DNA of 64,000 nt, from positions 1 to 64,000 of the forward strand of contig NZ_JABASU010000012.1 of assembly GCF_016107555.1 (NCBI RefSeq). The letters are read 5' to 3'. Position 1 is the stretch's first letter. Each line of letters begins with the position of its first letter. Below the pieces are notes generated by a model. It was not told the origin of the DNA and searched no databases. It worked only from the letters and a program-made list of their open reading frames with translations. Below are positions 1 to 7,710 of the stretch, in pieces. Source of the stretch: Psychrobacter celer. Its GTDB lineage: Bacteria; Pseudomonadota; Gammaproteobacteria; Pseudomonadales; Moraxellaceae. Position numbers and translations under genes: made by a program.

Positions 1-24
1 AGAGTAAGGCGTTGCTTATTTTTT

Positions 25-357
25 TCAATGGTTCCTCAATTCTATACAGCCCCTAATAACACTTTTCTTTATTTCTTCACGATGAACTTTAGGGTCAATA
101 CCTTTGCTTAGTAGGTCTTCATATTCACGCCAAACTTCACAGGCACGAGCATACGAGATACTTGGATATATACCGATGGAAATAATACTTTGCTTAGGAT
201 TTGAAGGCGGGTAATAGCGATACATCCATGACTTAGTCTCAGTAGGACGTACCATTAAGAATAGTTTGGGGTGGTTTTTGACAGGAACGAAGTACTTCTT
301 ATCTTCAGGCTTATGGCTGCTGATACTTCGGTCTGAACTGATCGCTTTTCTTTCCAT
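25..357 (-). pseudogene. Truncated P4-type integrase of a second tandem element
   Basis: The 110-residue product matches the N-terminal third of the full integrase at 25672-27033 nearly residue by residue (shared ISSDRSISSHK start, FLMVRP/YLMVRP, SYARACEVWR-like segment, DPKVHREE). Similarity stops after the KSVI stretch; bases left of about 51 are unrelated to the intact gene and a stop follows quickly. The catalytic domain is therefore lost, through an insertion or rearrangement whose other side is outside the window. The start is supported by a GGAG/AGGG stretch just upstream of the ATG. It sits beyond the left att copy in the same orientation and distance as the intact integrase has to its own att, so it belongs to a neighbouring tandem element. 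Confidence 0.8.
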
Positions 358-465
358 ACCCTAGATCTCCATGAGTAGACTCAAAACTCGGTATACTTGA
401 CAGTATACTCAAAGTGCATGGATTGGGATAGATATTAAAAGACAGTATAGGACGTCAAATACAGC

Positions 466-489
466 AAAGCCCCTGATATCAGGGGCTTT
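466..489 (-). terminator. Perfect 24-bp palindrome (displaced tRNA-type terminator)
   Basis: Perfect palindrome able to form a 10-bp stem with a 4-base loop, G+C-rich in the middle and ending in three T residues. The identical sequence occurs at 27140-27163, immediately 3' of tRNA-Leu. Both copies sit between an integrase and an att repeat, so each tandem element carries its own copy. Confidence 0.6.
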
Positions 490-495
490 GGCTAC

Positions 496-539
496 TCTAT
501 AAGATAGTATAGAACTATGTAATGGTACCCGGAGCCGGA
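496..539. repeat. Left attachment site (attR-type direct repeat)
   Basis: Matches 27170-27213 over 44 bases with one mismatch. It contains the 3' end of tRNA-Leu including the encoded CCA (complement), but the rest of the tRNA is absent, so it is a pseudo-tRNA end left by site-specific integration. Confidence 0.85.
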
Positions 540-599
540 ACAGTTTTTATTAGTTAAGTATTTGATTTTACTAGACAATAAGTATTGTATAATTTTTGG

Positions 600-617
600 T
601 GTACATAATAGTGTACA
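600..617. repeat. Subterminal motif, left end of the island
   Basis: TGTACATAATAGTGTACA, an inverted TGTACA pair, lies about 60 bases inside the left att. It differs by one base from 27066-27083, about 87 bases inside the right att. Matching motifs just inside both ends fit integrase arm-type binding sites or an operator of the integrase gene; which of these is an inference. Confidence 0.45.
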
Positions 618-654
618 AAGAATGCAAGCTTTATATTCCAGTTATGTAAGCTGA

Positions 655-1863
655 TTAATCAGTACTATCATATGCTTCATCGATTAGATTCTGAAGATAT
701 TCTTTGCTGCTTACTCCATACTCGCTAGCTAATTTTTTAAGCTTATTTATATGACGTCTGGTTAAAAAGTGCTCTTGAGCTGTCTCGGCATCTTTTTTGT
801 CGCGGAACTTCTTTTGGCTCCACGCATTACGCATTTTTCTAATAATTTCCTTTTTATACAAGCTCATTCCTTCAGAATTACGAACCACTCTGCGCTCAAC
901 TCTAACCGCATTATCTATAACATCTAAAGAAGCACATATTTGATCATATAGATCACTTAAGGTTTCTGCTGAGAAAAGCTCTGGTTGTAAAAGCAGACCT
1001 TGTAAACATAAATATTCTTGTGCCCATAAAAGCTGCTGCTCATCTTTCTGATCAAGCCATTCAAGTTGTTTGAATGGGGTTTGATACTGATAGTAATATT
1101 TCTTAGCTTGATTAATATACCTAGTTTTATTTTCAAGATCGTTTCTATTTCTGCTAGTGCTTATTACTTCACCAAAGTCTTCGAGGCTCCTAGTTCGCCG
1201 TTCTGACTCTTTTCTTAATGGCAAGTTAAGGTTGATTCTTTTATTGTTATAGTTAGGTACTTCAATCCGAAGCCTTTTTCTTCTAGGTCCTCGCACTTCA
1301 TCAGTTCTTGTTCTACTTATACGGTTTTGAACTCTACTATCTCCTGATCTACTTTGTCGTAACAAACTATCATCTCTTTCAAGCCTTCTATTAACACGAC
1401 GATTTTGAGTAGAATCTTCCAAATGTAAGTTATTTCTCATAAGGTTTTTAGATCTGAACTGAATAATGGAGCAAGTGTCTAATTGCTTAATACAATCTTC
1501 ACTGTATGAAGTTGAGATGATATCTTCGAATAGCACATTATAATCAGTGTCTGAATGAAAACTGCTTATGTAGTTATCGAACCACAGGGTAGCTCTTAAA
1601 CTTTTAGTTATCCAGCTAATTATTTCATCTGCTACTACCTTAGCATACGCTAAGTCTACGTAGTAATTAATGTCATCAATGCCTAAATGGCATATTTGTT
1701 TGTTTATTATATCTAAAGATTGGTATGGACTTATCCAGCTATAATCCTTCGATATCTCGCTCAGTAACACATATAGTTCTCTCTGGGATAGTTTTTTTAT
1801 TTGCTTTGAAATGTACTCTTTACTATCTTCGTTACTCAATAGTTTGTCGTCTTTATTTTCCAT
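655..1863 (-). CDS. Hypothetical island protein with basic central region
   Basis: A 402-residue protein I do not recognise. No signal peptide or membrane segment is visible. The N-terminal 130 residues look helical; residues about 150-235 are very rich in arginine (RRVNRR, PRRKRLR, ERRTR) and probably disordered and nucleic-acid binding; the last 30 residues (from RRHINKLKKLASEYG) resemble a short helical DNA-binding segment. The ATG at 1863 has AGGTT about 8 bases upstream. Upstream lie several AGTAATA-type repeats (1889-2002). It is the first gene inside the left att and is strongly AT-rich, like other cargo. A role in element replication or regulation is possible but is only an inference. 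Confidence 0.55.
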   Translation of the reverse strand: MENKDDKLLSNEDSKEYISKQIKKLSQRELYVLLSEISKDYSWISPYQSLDIINKQICHLGIDDINYYVDLAYAKVVADEIISWITKSLRATLWFDNYISSFHSDTDYNVLFEDIISTSYSEDCIKQLDTCSIIQFRSKNLMRNNLHLEDSTQNRRVNRRLERDDSLLRQSRSGDSRVQNRISRTRTDEVRGPRRKRLRIEVPNYNNKRINLNLPLRKESERRTRSLEDFGEVISTSRNRNDLENKTRYINQAKKYYYQYQTPFKQLEWLDQKDEQQLLWAQEYLCLQGLLLQPELFSAETLSDLYDQICASLDVIDNAVRVERRVVRNSEGMSLYKKEIIRKMRNAWSQKKFRDKKDAETAQEHFLTRRHINKLKKLASEYGVSSKEYLQNLIDEAYDSTD

Positions 1864-1888
1864 AAATAACCTATATAAGTGATTAGTT

Positions 1889-2002
1889 TAGTAATATGAG
1901 GGTAATATTAAAATACCGTTTCAATATATTATTGGTACTTTTTTTATCATAATACAGTAATAATTTAGTAATAGATTTTGTATTTTATTACTGATATTAC
2001 TG
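1889..2002. repeat. AGTAATA-type octamer cluster
   Basis: Octamers TAGTAATA (1889-1896), CAGTAATA (1955-1962) and TAGTAATA (1966-1973) are followed by inverted copies TATTACTG at 1986-1993 and 1995-2002. The four inner copies form a two-plus-two symmetrical array around an AT-rich spacer, upstream of the gene starting at 1863. This suggests an operator or a short iteron-like site. Confidence 0.45.
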
Positions 2003-2530
2003 GGATACAAGAGCTCTAACCCTACTTATTCGTAGATCACTGTAGACCTACCCTTCAGACATTATATAATTTATCAGTGTTTTTAAATTGGGCGCCCCCT
2101 GAACTACGTACGTTAGAAAGTACTTTCTTAATAGACTGTTTTATATCGTTGATTCTAAATCAGCTGTTGCCTACGATGATAAGCTATAGACAAACATCAA
2201 TCGTTAATGAACTATTATGGAAAAAATCTTAACAATAGCATTTCAAGATATTTAAAAATGACATCAATATCTAGTAGATTGCCGATGAGCCCTTATCAGC
2301 TAACTCCATTCACTCAAAAAATATCAATATGACCCAAGATTCCTACAATTGAGGATAATGTAACGCCGATATCTCCGCAGTATTGCTAAGTGCCACTAAC
2401 CGGTTATTGATATTATTATATAGCGCAGCGTTACCAAACTGACTATCTCCTCACTAACCACCAGTAGTCAGAATAAAAAAATATGATGTAGCTCTACTAT
2501 GTGCAAGACAAACCACATAGGAGAAATACC
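2003..2530. other. Non-coding gap upstream of the Gp2-like gene
   Basis: No supported gene. It holds short palindromes: ACGTACGT at 2106-2113 and GAAAGTACTTTC at 2116-2127, directly after a GC-rich GGGCGCCCC stretch. Its position between two divergent element genes, one of them HUH-like, makes it a candidate origin or promoter region, but nothing more can be shown. Confidence 0.3.
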
Positions 2531-3436
2531 ATGGAAAACACCAACCTCAATCAAAGTAACTTATTAACTAAAGTTCACCAACTGGTAATCGATATCATTT
2601 CTAATGAATTGAGATTTGACCTGATAATAGATGAGCTGAACGATTTGTATCATCCGTTCATGTATTACTATGAGGGTGACAATGGATTGATTTACTCGGT
2701 GCCCATTGAAGCTTTCTTTCGCAGTACGCAATATATCGTTGGTGATCAATATCCAGAAGATGTCATTTGGGATTACGATAAAACACAGCGTCTTATTAAA
2801 ACACTGTCATACTATAAAAAAGATATTAAGCGTGAACGTAGTGTGTTTAGTTATCAGGAGTCTAAAAATAAGAGGACACTCGAAAAATATGTACGCCATC
2901 TGATTCATCATTACAAAAGACTGCTCTTTGTACGTATCGACCTAAAGTACGCCAAAGAAACAAGCCACCTTGTTAGCATTGAAGACTTTTATCATCACAT
3001 GAGCAAATTCCGAGATCTTATCGGTAATGAGGAAACGTGCTTTGAAGATTTGCAGGGCTACGCTTGGGCTTTAGAGCATGGTGGCATCGAGGGCGGATTA
3101 CATTGTCATTTGTTGCTGATATATGACGGTAATAAGAGACAAAATGATTGGTATATCGCAAAAGAGGTTGGTGAAAAGTGGAAGGTCATTACTGGTGGTC
3201 TAGGCGAGTGCTATAACTACCACAATAAAAAGACTAAGCAGGGGTATGAGCGAAACGGTAAATTAGGTATCGGCATGATTCATCAGGATAACGAACAGGA
3301 AGTTAACAACGCTCTTAGAACGTCGTGTTACCTGACGCAACCAAGCAAGTATGACCAAAAATTAAAAGTATGGCTCCCAAACATGAACACCTTTGCACAT
3401 GGTCGATACCGCACATCCGACCGCCGAGGACTATAA
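2531..3436 (+). CDS. Inovirus Gp2/YagK-YfjJ-like protein with HUH motif
   Basis: About 301 residues. The segment GGLHCHLLLIYDG (around residue 190) fits the HUH consensus, two histidines separated by a hydrophobic-like residue and followed by hydrophobics, of rolling-circle replication initiators and their relatives in the YagK/YfjJ (inovirus Gp2) family. A later YLTQPSKY segment could supply the nicking tyrosine. The ATG at 2531 is preferred over the upstream GTG because TAGGAG lies about 8 bases before it. It is the first gene of the plus-strand maintenance module. By family, it may nick or replicate element DNA, or process it for transfer. Family assignment is fairly secure; the activity is inferred. 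Confidence 0.65.
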   Translation: MENTNLNQSNLLTKVHQLVIDIISNELRFDLIIDELNDLYHPFMYYYEGDNGLIYSVPIEAFFRSTQYIVGDQYPEDVIWDYDKTQRLIKTLSYYKKDIKRERSVFSYQESKNKRTLEKYVRHLIHHYKRLLFVRIDLKYAKETSHLVSIEDFYHHMSKFRDLIGNEETCFEDLQGYAWALEHGGIEGGLHCHLLLIYDGNKRQNDWYIAKEVGEKWKVITGGLGECYNYHNKKTKQGYERNGKLGIGMIHQDNEQEVNNALRTSCYLTQPSKYDQKLKVWLPNMNTFAHGRYRTSDRRGL

Positions 3437-3518
3437 CCCATATCAAAATAATCTCAGATATATACTATTACCATGAGAGTACGTACAGCCTGTTTGTGTG
3501 TACGTGACTTCAGCCAAT

Positions 3519-3546
3519 AAGGTCTGCTTTTTAGCAGGCCTTTTTT
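3519..3546 (+). terminator. Rho-independent terminator
   Basis: Stem AGGTCTGC/GCAGGCCT with a TTTTTA loop followed by TTTTTT. It lies about 80 bases after the Gp2-like gene. Confidence 0.7.
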
Positions 3547-3569
3547 ATGCGCAAAATTTAGGAGTATAT

Positions 3570-3860
3570 ATGAAAACCCTATGTCCTAGCTGTCAGTCAT
3601 CTTTGGTCTACGAGATGACTGATGGTAGTCAAATCAATCTTATTGATCAGCTGTTATCCCCTGCGGTATTAGTCAGCCTTGGCGTTAGTCTTTGCAAAAC
3701 ACTTAAAGTACATCCTGCTATCGGTGTGGTTGCAGGAACAACGGTAGCAGCGCTTATTGAGGTTACTCAGTCTCATCAAGCGCTGCCAATGCTGGTCAAT
3801 AAACAATATCGCTGTGATGACTGCTCCCATGTCTTCACCACCTTTCACTCATTCACTTAA
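3570..3860 (+). CDS. Small zinc-ribbon-like hypothetical protein
   Basis: A 96-residue protein with two CxxC pairs, C5-C8 (CPSC) and C82-C85 (CDDC), flanking a hydrophobic, glycine/valine-rich centre (about residues 28-60). The pairs could bind one zinc ion as a split zinc ribbon; the middle could be membrane-inserted. The ATG at 3570 is chosen because TTAGGAG precedes it at good distance; longer in-frame starts would run through the terminator. It sits 35 bases before the DUF932 gene with no terminator between, so the two are probably co-transcribed. The family is not recognised. Confidence 0.6.
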   Translation: MKTLCPSCQSSLVYEMTDGSQINLIDQLLSPAVLVSLGVSLCKTLKVHPAIGVVAGTTVAALIEVTQSHQALPMLVNKQYRCDDCSHVFTTFHSFT

Positions 3861-3895
3861 ACTCAATTTAATCATAATACAAAAGGAAAATTATC

Positions 3896-4891
3896 ATGGC
3901 ACATTTAATCGAGAGTATGGCATACGTTGGCGACACCCCTTGGCATGGCCTTGGCAGTGAGCTATCCCCTAAGCAGCCGCTTGAGGTCTGGGCGCGTGAG
4001 GCAGGTATGGACTGGTGTATTGAATCCTCCGATGTCAGCTATATGGCAAACAATAACAAAGGGCAAAGCCTGATCATGCCCTTTGACAGCAATAAAGTGC
4101 TGTATCGCTCTGATACGCTTGAGCCCTTATCAGTCGTCAGTCAGCGTTATCAAGAAGTACAGCCGAGTGAGATTCTAGAGTTCTATCGGGATCTGACCGA
4201 GCAAGCAGACTTTGAGTTAGAAACTGCAGGGGTGTTAAAGGGTGGCCGTAAGATGTGGGCACTGGCTCGTACAGGTCAATCAGCGTCTTTACGTGGCGGT
4301 GATGTCAGTCACGGCTATTTGCTACTGGCAACCGCTTGTGATGGCACGCTTGCAACCACCGCTCAATTCACCAATATCCGTGTGGTATGTAATAACACCT
4401 TAGCTATCAGCTTAGCGGATGGTAGTGGCGGCGTGGTGAAAGTACCACACAGCACCACCTTTGATGCCGACAAGGTCAAGCGGCAACTGGGCGTGTCTGT
4501 CAGCCAGTGGGATGACTTTAACTATGAGATGAAGCAATTAACCAATCGACGAGTGACCCAAGCAGAAGCGGCTAACTACTTAAACCGTGTGTTTAACGAT
4601 GTCAAAGATGATGGCTTGATTCTGTTTAACACCGCTAAGAAGGAGAAAGAAGCCGTTCCTAATGCTCGTGCCATGAATCAGGTGATGAGTATGTTTAACG
4701 GTCAAGGTCGTGGTGCTGATCTGGCCTCTGCTAAAGACACCGCTTATGGCTTATTGTCTGCCATGACAGAATTTGTCGATCATGAACGCCGTGCCATGTC
4801 GAGAGACCATCGTCTTGATTCTGCGTGGTTTGGTGCTGGGGCGAAGCTAAAGGATAAAAGCTTAGAGCAAGCGCTATTGATGATCGCCTAA
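3896..4891 (+). CDS. DUF932 (phage/plasmid TIGR03299-like) protein
   Basis: A 331-residue protein with the typical DUF932 opening (GDTPWHGLG near residue 15) and the conserved core with TNIRVVCNNTLAISL (about residues 160-175). DUF932 proteins are found on plasmids, ICEs and prophages, usually beside recombination genes, and have no firmly known biochemical role. Here it precedes a YqaJ exonuclease and a Cys-containing conserved protein, an arrangement often seen on mobile elements of gammaproteobacteria. AAAGGAAAATTATC before the ATG is a good ribosome site. A hairpin terminator follows. Confidence 0.8.
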   Translation: MAHLIESMAYVGDTPWHGLGSELSPKQPLEVWAREAGMDWCIESSDVSYMANNNKGQSLIMPFDSNKVLYRSDTLEPLSVVSQRYQEVQPSEILEFYRDLTEQADFELETAGVLKGGRKMWALARTGQSASLRGGDVSHGYLLLATACDGTLATTAQFTNIRVVCNNTLAISLADGSGGVVKVPHSTTFDADKVKRQLGVSVSQWDDFNYEMKQLTNRRVTQAEAANYLNRVFNDVKDDGLILFNTAKKEKEAVPNARAMNQVMSMFNGQGRGADLASAKDTAYGLLSAMTEFVDHERRAMSRDHRLDSAWFGAGAKLKDKSLEQALLMIA

Positions 4892-4915
4892 ATCAGCGTA
4901 TGACACCTAATGATT

Positions 4916-4943
4916 AAACCACGCTCAAGGGCGTGGTTTTTTT
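4916..4943 (+). terminator. Rho-independent terminator
   Basis: Stem AACCACGC/GCGTGGTT followed by a run of T; 25 bases after the DUF932 stop. Confidence 0.8.
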
Positions 4944-4989
4944 ATGCCGATTATTTAACCAATTATTAATTTATCAAAAGGATACCATC

Positions 4990-6111
4990 ATGGAAACTAT
5001 CGCTTTACACAACACCAATCGCACTCCGTTAAGACTTAAACGCTCAACTGTTACGGTGAAGCCAACAGCAACACCACTAAAGAAAGGTAGGGCTATTATC
5101 GATAAAACCAATCGATCTAAGCCTTCAACCACGGCTAAGCGTCTGATCAATACCAAAGACTTAAGCCGTGAAGAGTGGTTAGCCGTTCGCAAACAAGGCA
5201 TAGGCAGCTCTGATGCTGCGGCTGCTTGTGGTATTCACCCTTTTTTATCCATGCTTGAATTATGGATGATCAAGACGGGACGTATGACATCAGATCTTGA
5301 TGAGAGTAGTGATAATAGTATCGAAGGCTATTCGCCGCTTTATTGGGGCAATACCTTAGAGCCTATGGTGGCTAAGTACTACCAAGAACACACAGGCAAT
5401 AAGGTACGGCGAGTAAACGCCGTCTTGCAGCATCCTGACCCTGATAATCATTTTATGCTTGCCAATCTTGACTATGCGGTAACAGGTAGTGATGAAGTGC
5501 AGATACTAGAGTGTAAAACCACTGGTGAGCATGGCGCGAAATTATGGCGAGATGGCGTACCGCTATACGTGACATGCCAAGTACAGCATCAACTGGCAGT
5601 AACAGGTAAAGCTGCTGCGCATATCTGTGTGCTGCTGTGTGGACACGAGGCTAAGATTTATAAAGTTGAGCGTGATGAGCGTTTGATTGCATCAATTATC
5701 GAGCATGAGCGTTTGTTCTGGCAGTACGTGGAGACGGACACACCACCCACGCCTGATCATAGCGAGTCAGCCGCGAAAGCCTTAAAGCTGCTTTATCCTG
5801 AGCCTGTTCCTGCAAGTAAGGTTGATCTACGTGAAGACAAGGGAGCCAATGAGTTGTTTGAGCAATTGCTAAGCTATCGCGACTATATGGATGAGCTAAA
5901 AGAGCGTCATGATACCGTCAAGCATCAGCTGCAAAGCTTGATTAAAGATCATGAAGTGGCGGTCTTCTCTAGCGGTGCGATCTCATGGAAGCGTAGTAAG
6001 GATAGCGTGAGCTTAGACAGCAAGGCCGTTATTAAGGCCTATCCTGAGCTGATAGATAAGTTTAGTAAAACCCGTCAAGGCAGTCGCCGCTTTGTGGTGT
6101 TAAATGATTAA
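4990..6111 (+). CDS. YqaJ-family viral recombinase / exonuclease
   Basis: A 373-residue protein with the YqaJ (lambda exonuclease-like) nuclease fold: RKQGIGSSDAAAACG near residue 70, WGNTLEPMVAKYY (about residue 120), then LANLDY, and ILECKTT, whose Glu and Lys belong to the D-(D/E)XK metal centre. The family resects double-stranded DNA and works with a single-strand annealing protein in phage-type recombination; no obvious annealing protein is visible here. The start at 4990 (METIALHN) is chosen because AAAAGGATACC precedes it; the upstream in-frame start overlaps the preceding terminator. The C-terminal 90 residues look helical. Confidence 0.85.
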   Translation: METIALHNTNRTPLRLKRSTVTVKPTATPLKKGRAIIDKTNRSKPSTTAKRLINTKDLSREEWLAVRKQGIGSSDAAAACGIHPFLSMLELWMIKTGRMTSDLDESSDNSIEGYSPLYWGNTLEPMVAKYYQEHTGNKVRRVNAVLQHPDPDNHFMLANLDYAVTGSDEVQILECKTTGEHGAKLWRDGVPLYVTCQVQHQLAVTGKAAAHICVLLCGHEAKIYKVERDERLIASIIEHERLFWQYVETDTPPTPDHSESAAKALKLLYPEPVPASKVDLREDKGANELFEQLLSYRDYMDELKERHDTVKHQLQSLIKDHEVAVFSSGAISWKRSKDSVSLDSKAVIKAYPELIDKFSKTRQGSRRFVVLND

Positions 6112-6168
6112 GCCATTTTCTAAAGATTAGGTTTAAAAGCCATAAATTACACACCCAAGCAAACCCAT

Positions 6169-6198
6169 AAGCTCAGCGTTCATCGCTGGGCTTTTTTT
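6169..6198 (+). terminator. Rho-independent terminator
   Basis: Hairpin AAGCTCAGCG/CGCTGGGCTT (one G-T pair) followed by seven T residues; about 60 bases after the YqaJ gene. Confidence 0.8.
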
Positions 6199-6237
6199 AA
6201 GTCTTATTCATTTATTAAACAAACAAGGAATACCATT

Positions 6238-7155
6238 ATGATTAAAGGTCTAACCATAACTCCGCCCGTACTCGGTCGTATCAGCATTGGACGCGTCATC
6301 AATAAAGATGGCAAGCGTCTCCCTGCTAAAGACGATCAATTCACTATTACCAGCCAAGTGCAGAATAAAGACGGCTGGGTCAATCATCCAATCGATGCCA
6401 AGCTGCGTAAAGGTAATGACAGTAAGCTACGGCAAATACCTGTACGTATGCTGTTCAATGATCCTGATTTAAACTTGCGCGCTCAGTACACGCTATTTGA
6501 TCGGCAAACCGGACGCCCGTTATGCGTGGGTGACGGTGAGCAATGCCAGCGCCGTACCAATAATGGCATGGAGCAACTGCCGTGCCCATCCCCTGATCGT
6601 TGTCCACTCGCGCAAGGCGGCGCGTGTAAGCCTTATGGCAGACTGTACGTTAATCTATCTGAGGACGATGAGCTGGGTACTTTTATCTTTCGCACCACAG
6701 GCTTTAATAGTATTCGTACGCTTGCGGCAAGACTGCGCTACTTTGCCGCAGTGTCCGGTAACAAGCTATCATGTCTACCGCTACAGCTCACATTGAGAGG
6801 TAAGAGCACTACTCAAAGCTATCGCACGCCGATTTACTTCGTAGATCTCACGCTACGTGATGAAGTGACACTCAAAGACGCGGTACAGCAAGCGAAGGCG
6901 ATTGATCATGAGCTGAGCGAACACGGCTTTGATCAAAGTGCGTTAGAGCAAGCGGCTAAACAGGGTTACGCCAATTCATGCTTTGAGGTCGATGATGAAG
7001 CAAGTGAGCTGATGGAAGAGCTTTATCCAGATGAAGCCGGTCTCACGAGTCAGCCGCAAGTTCAGAAACAAAAACAAGTGCCCAATGGCTTAGATACCCA
7101 CAACGTGACCAGCATTGAGCAAAGACTACGAGAGAGCGTGACGACTGTAAGCTAG
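6238..7155 (+). CDS. Conserved mobile-element protein with Cys cluster
   Basis: A 305-residue protein of the type often annotated as 'hydrolase or metal-binding protein' beside DUF932 and YqaJ genes. Four cysteines in C-x9-C-x5-C-x6-C spacing (around residues 100-131, CQRR...CPSPDRCPLAQGGAC) probably bind a metal, and a conserved FRTTGFNSIRTL follows. It may also be related to phage recombination-directionality or DNA-binding proteins; I cannot decide. Its ATG at 6238 has AACAAGGAATACC upstream. A clear terminator follows. Context implies a role in element recombination or replication; no activity is shown. Confidence 0.65.
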   Translation: MIKGLTITPPVLGRISIGRVINKDGKRLPAKDDQFTITSQVQNKDGWVNHPIDAKLRKGNDSKLRQIPVRMLFNDPDLNLRAQYTLFDRQTGRPLCVGDGEQCQRRTNNGMEQLPCPSPDRCPLAQGGACKPYGRLYVNLSEDDELGTFIFRTTGFNSIRTLAARLRYFAAVSGNKLSCLPLQLTLRGKSTTQSYRTPIYFVDLTLRDEVTLKDAVQQAKAIDHELSEHGFDQSALEQAAKQGYANSCFEVDDEASELMEELYPDEAGLTSQPQVQKQKQVPNGLDTHNVTSIEQRLRESVTTVS

Positions 7156-7176
7156 CACACCGCAAGTACACGGCAT

Positions 7177-7209
7177 AAAAGGGAGCTGATCTGTCAGCTC
7201 CTTTTTTTT
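7177..7209 (+). terminator. Rho-independent terminator
   Basis: Stem GGAGCTGA/TCAGCTCC, 4-base loop, then eight T residues; 22 bases after the preceding stop. Confidence 0.85.
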
Positions 7210-7316
7210 ATGGGTTTCACTAACGCTTACGGATGCTATGGGATGGCATAAAAAAATATGGGACTCGGTAAGTATATGAGAGATACCGCTCTCATTCACT
7301 TACGAAGGAGATAATC

Positions 7317-7568
7317 ATGGAAAACCTAAATTCAGCACAACCAGTCATTGAACAATGCAATCATATTCCGCAGCTGCTTAGCATCAAGGATGTGATTCAT
7401 TACACAGGGCTTAGTCGCTCAACGATTTATGAGATGATCAATGAAGCGTCTGACCGCTACGACCCTACTTTCCCAAAAAAGGTACAAGTTACTCAGTCTA
7501 GGGTAGTGTGGGTAGCAAGTGAGATCGCGGAGTGGATTGAGAGCAAAATAGCTGCTCGTGCTAATTGA
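7317..7568 (+). CDS. AlpA-family excision/transcription regulator
   Basis: An 83-residue winged-helix MerR/AlpA-type protein: LLSIKDVIHYTGLSRSTIYEMI (residues about 20-41) is the helix-turn-helix, FPKKVQVTQSRVVWVASEIAEWIE the wing and C-terminal helix. By family, AlpA proteins act as excisionases or activate integrase and element genes in P4-like and cryptic prophage islands, which fits the P4-type integrase at the other end of this island. A strong GAAGGAG ribosome site precedes the ATG. It is flanked by terminators on both sides and so is probably a separate unit with its promoter at 7210-7316. Confidence 0.85.
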   Translation: MENLNSAQPVIEQCNHIPQLLSIKDVIHYTGLSRSTIYEMINEASDRYDPTFPKKVQVTQSRVVWVASEIAEWIESKIAARAN

Positions 7569-7580
7569 TACTAATATAAA

Positions 7581-7610
7581 AATAAGTCACTTAATGTGAC
7601 TTATTTTTTT
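7581..7610 (+). terminator. Rho-independent terminator
   Basis: Perfect stem AATAAGTCAC/GTGACTTATT with a TTAAT loop and a following T run; 12 bases after alpA. Confidence 0.85.
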
Positions 7611-7710
7611 CTATCTGTTGTTTTTTTGTCGTTATTATGAAATATTGTGCAGCAGTTCAAACTTTTGTCGGAATGAATTTTTTAAATAATATTATTGTAA
7701 GGCTACATTG

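Noticed and set aside
1889..2002. CRISPR-like array
   Set aside because: Units are 8 bases, partly inverted and irregularly spaced; no CRISPR repeats or cas genes are found anywhere in the window.
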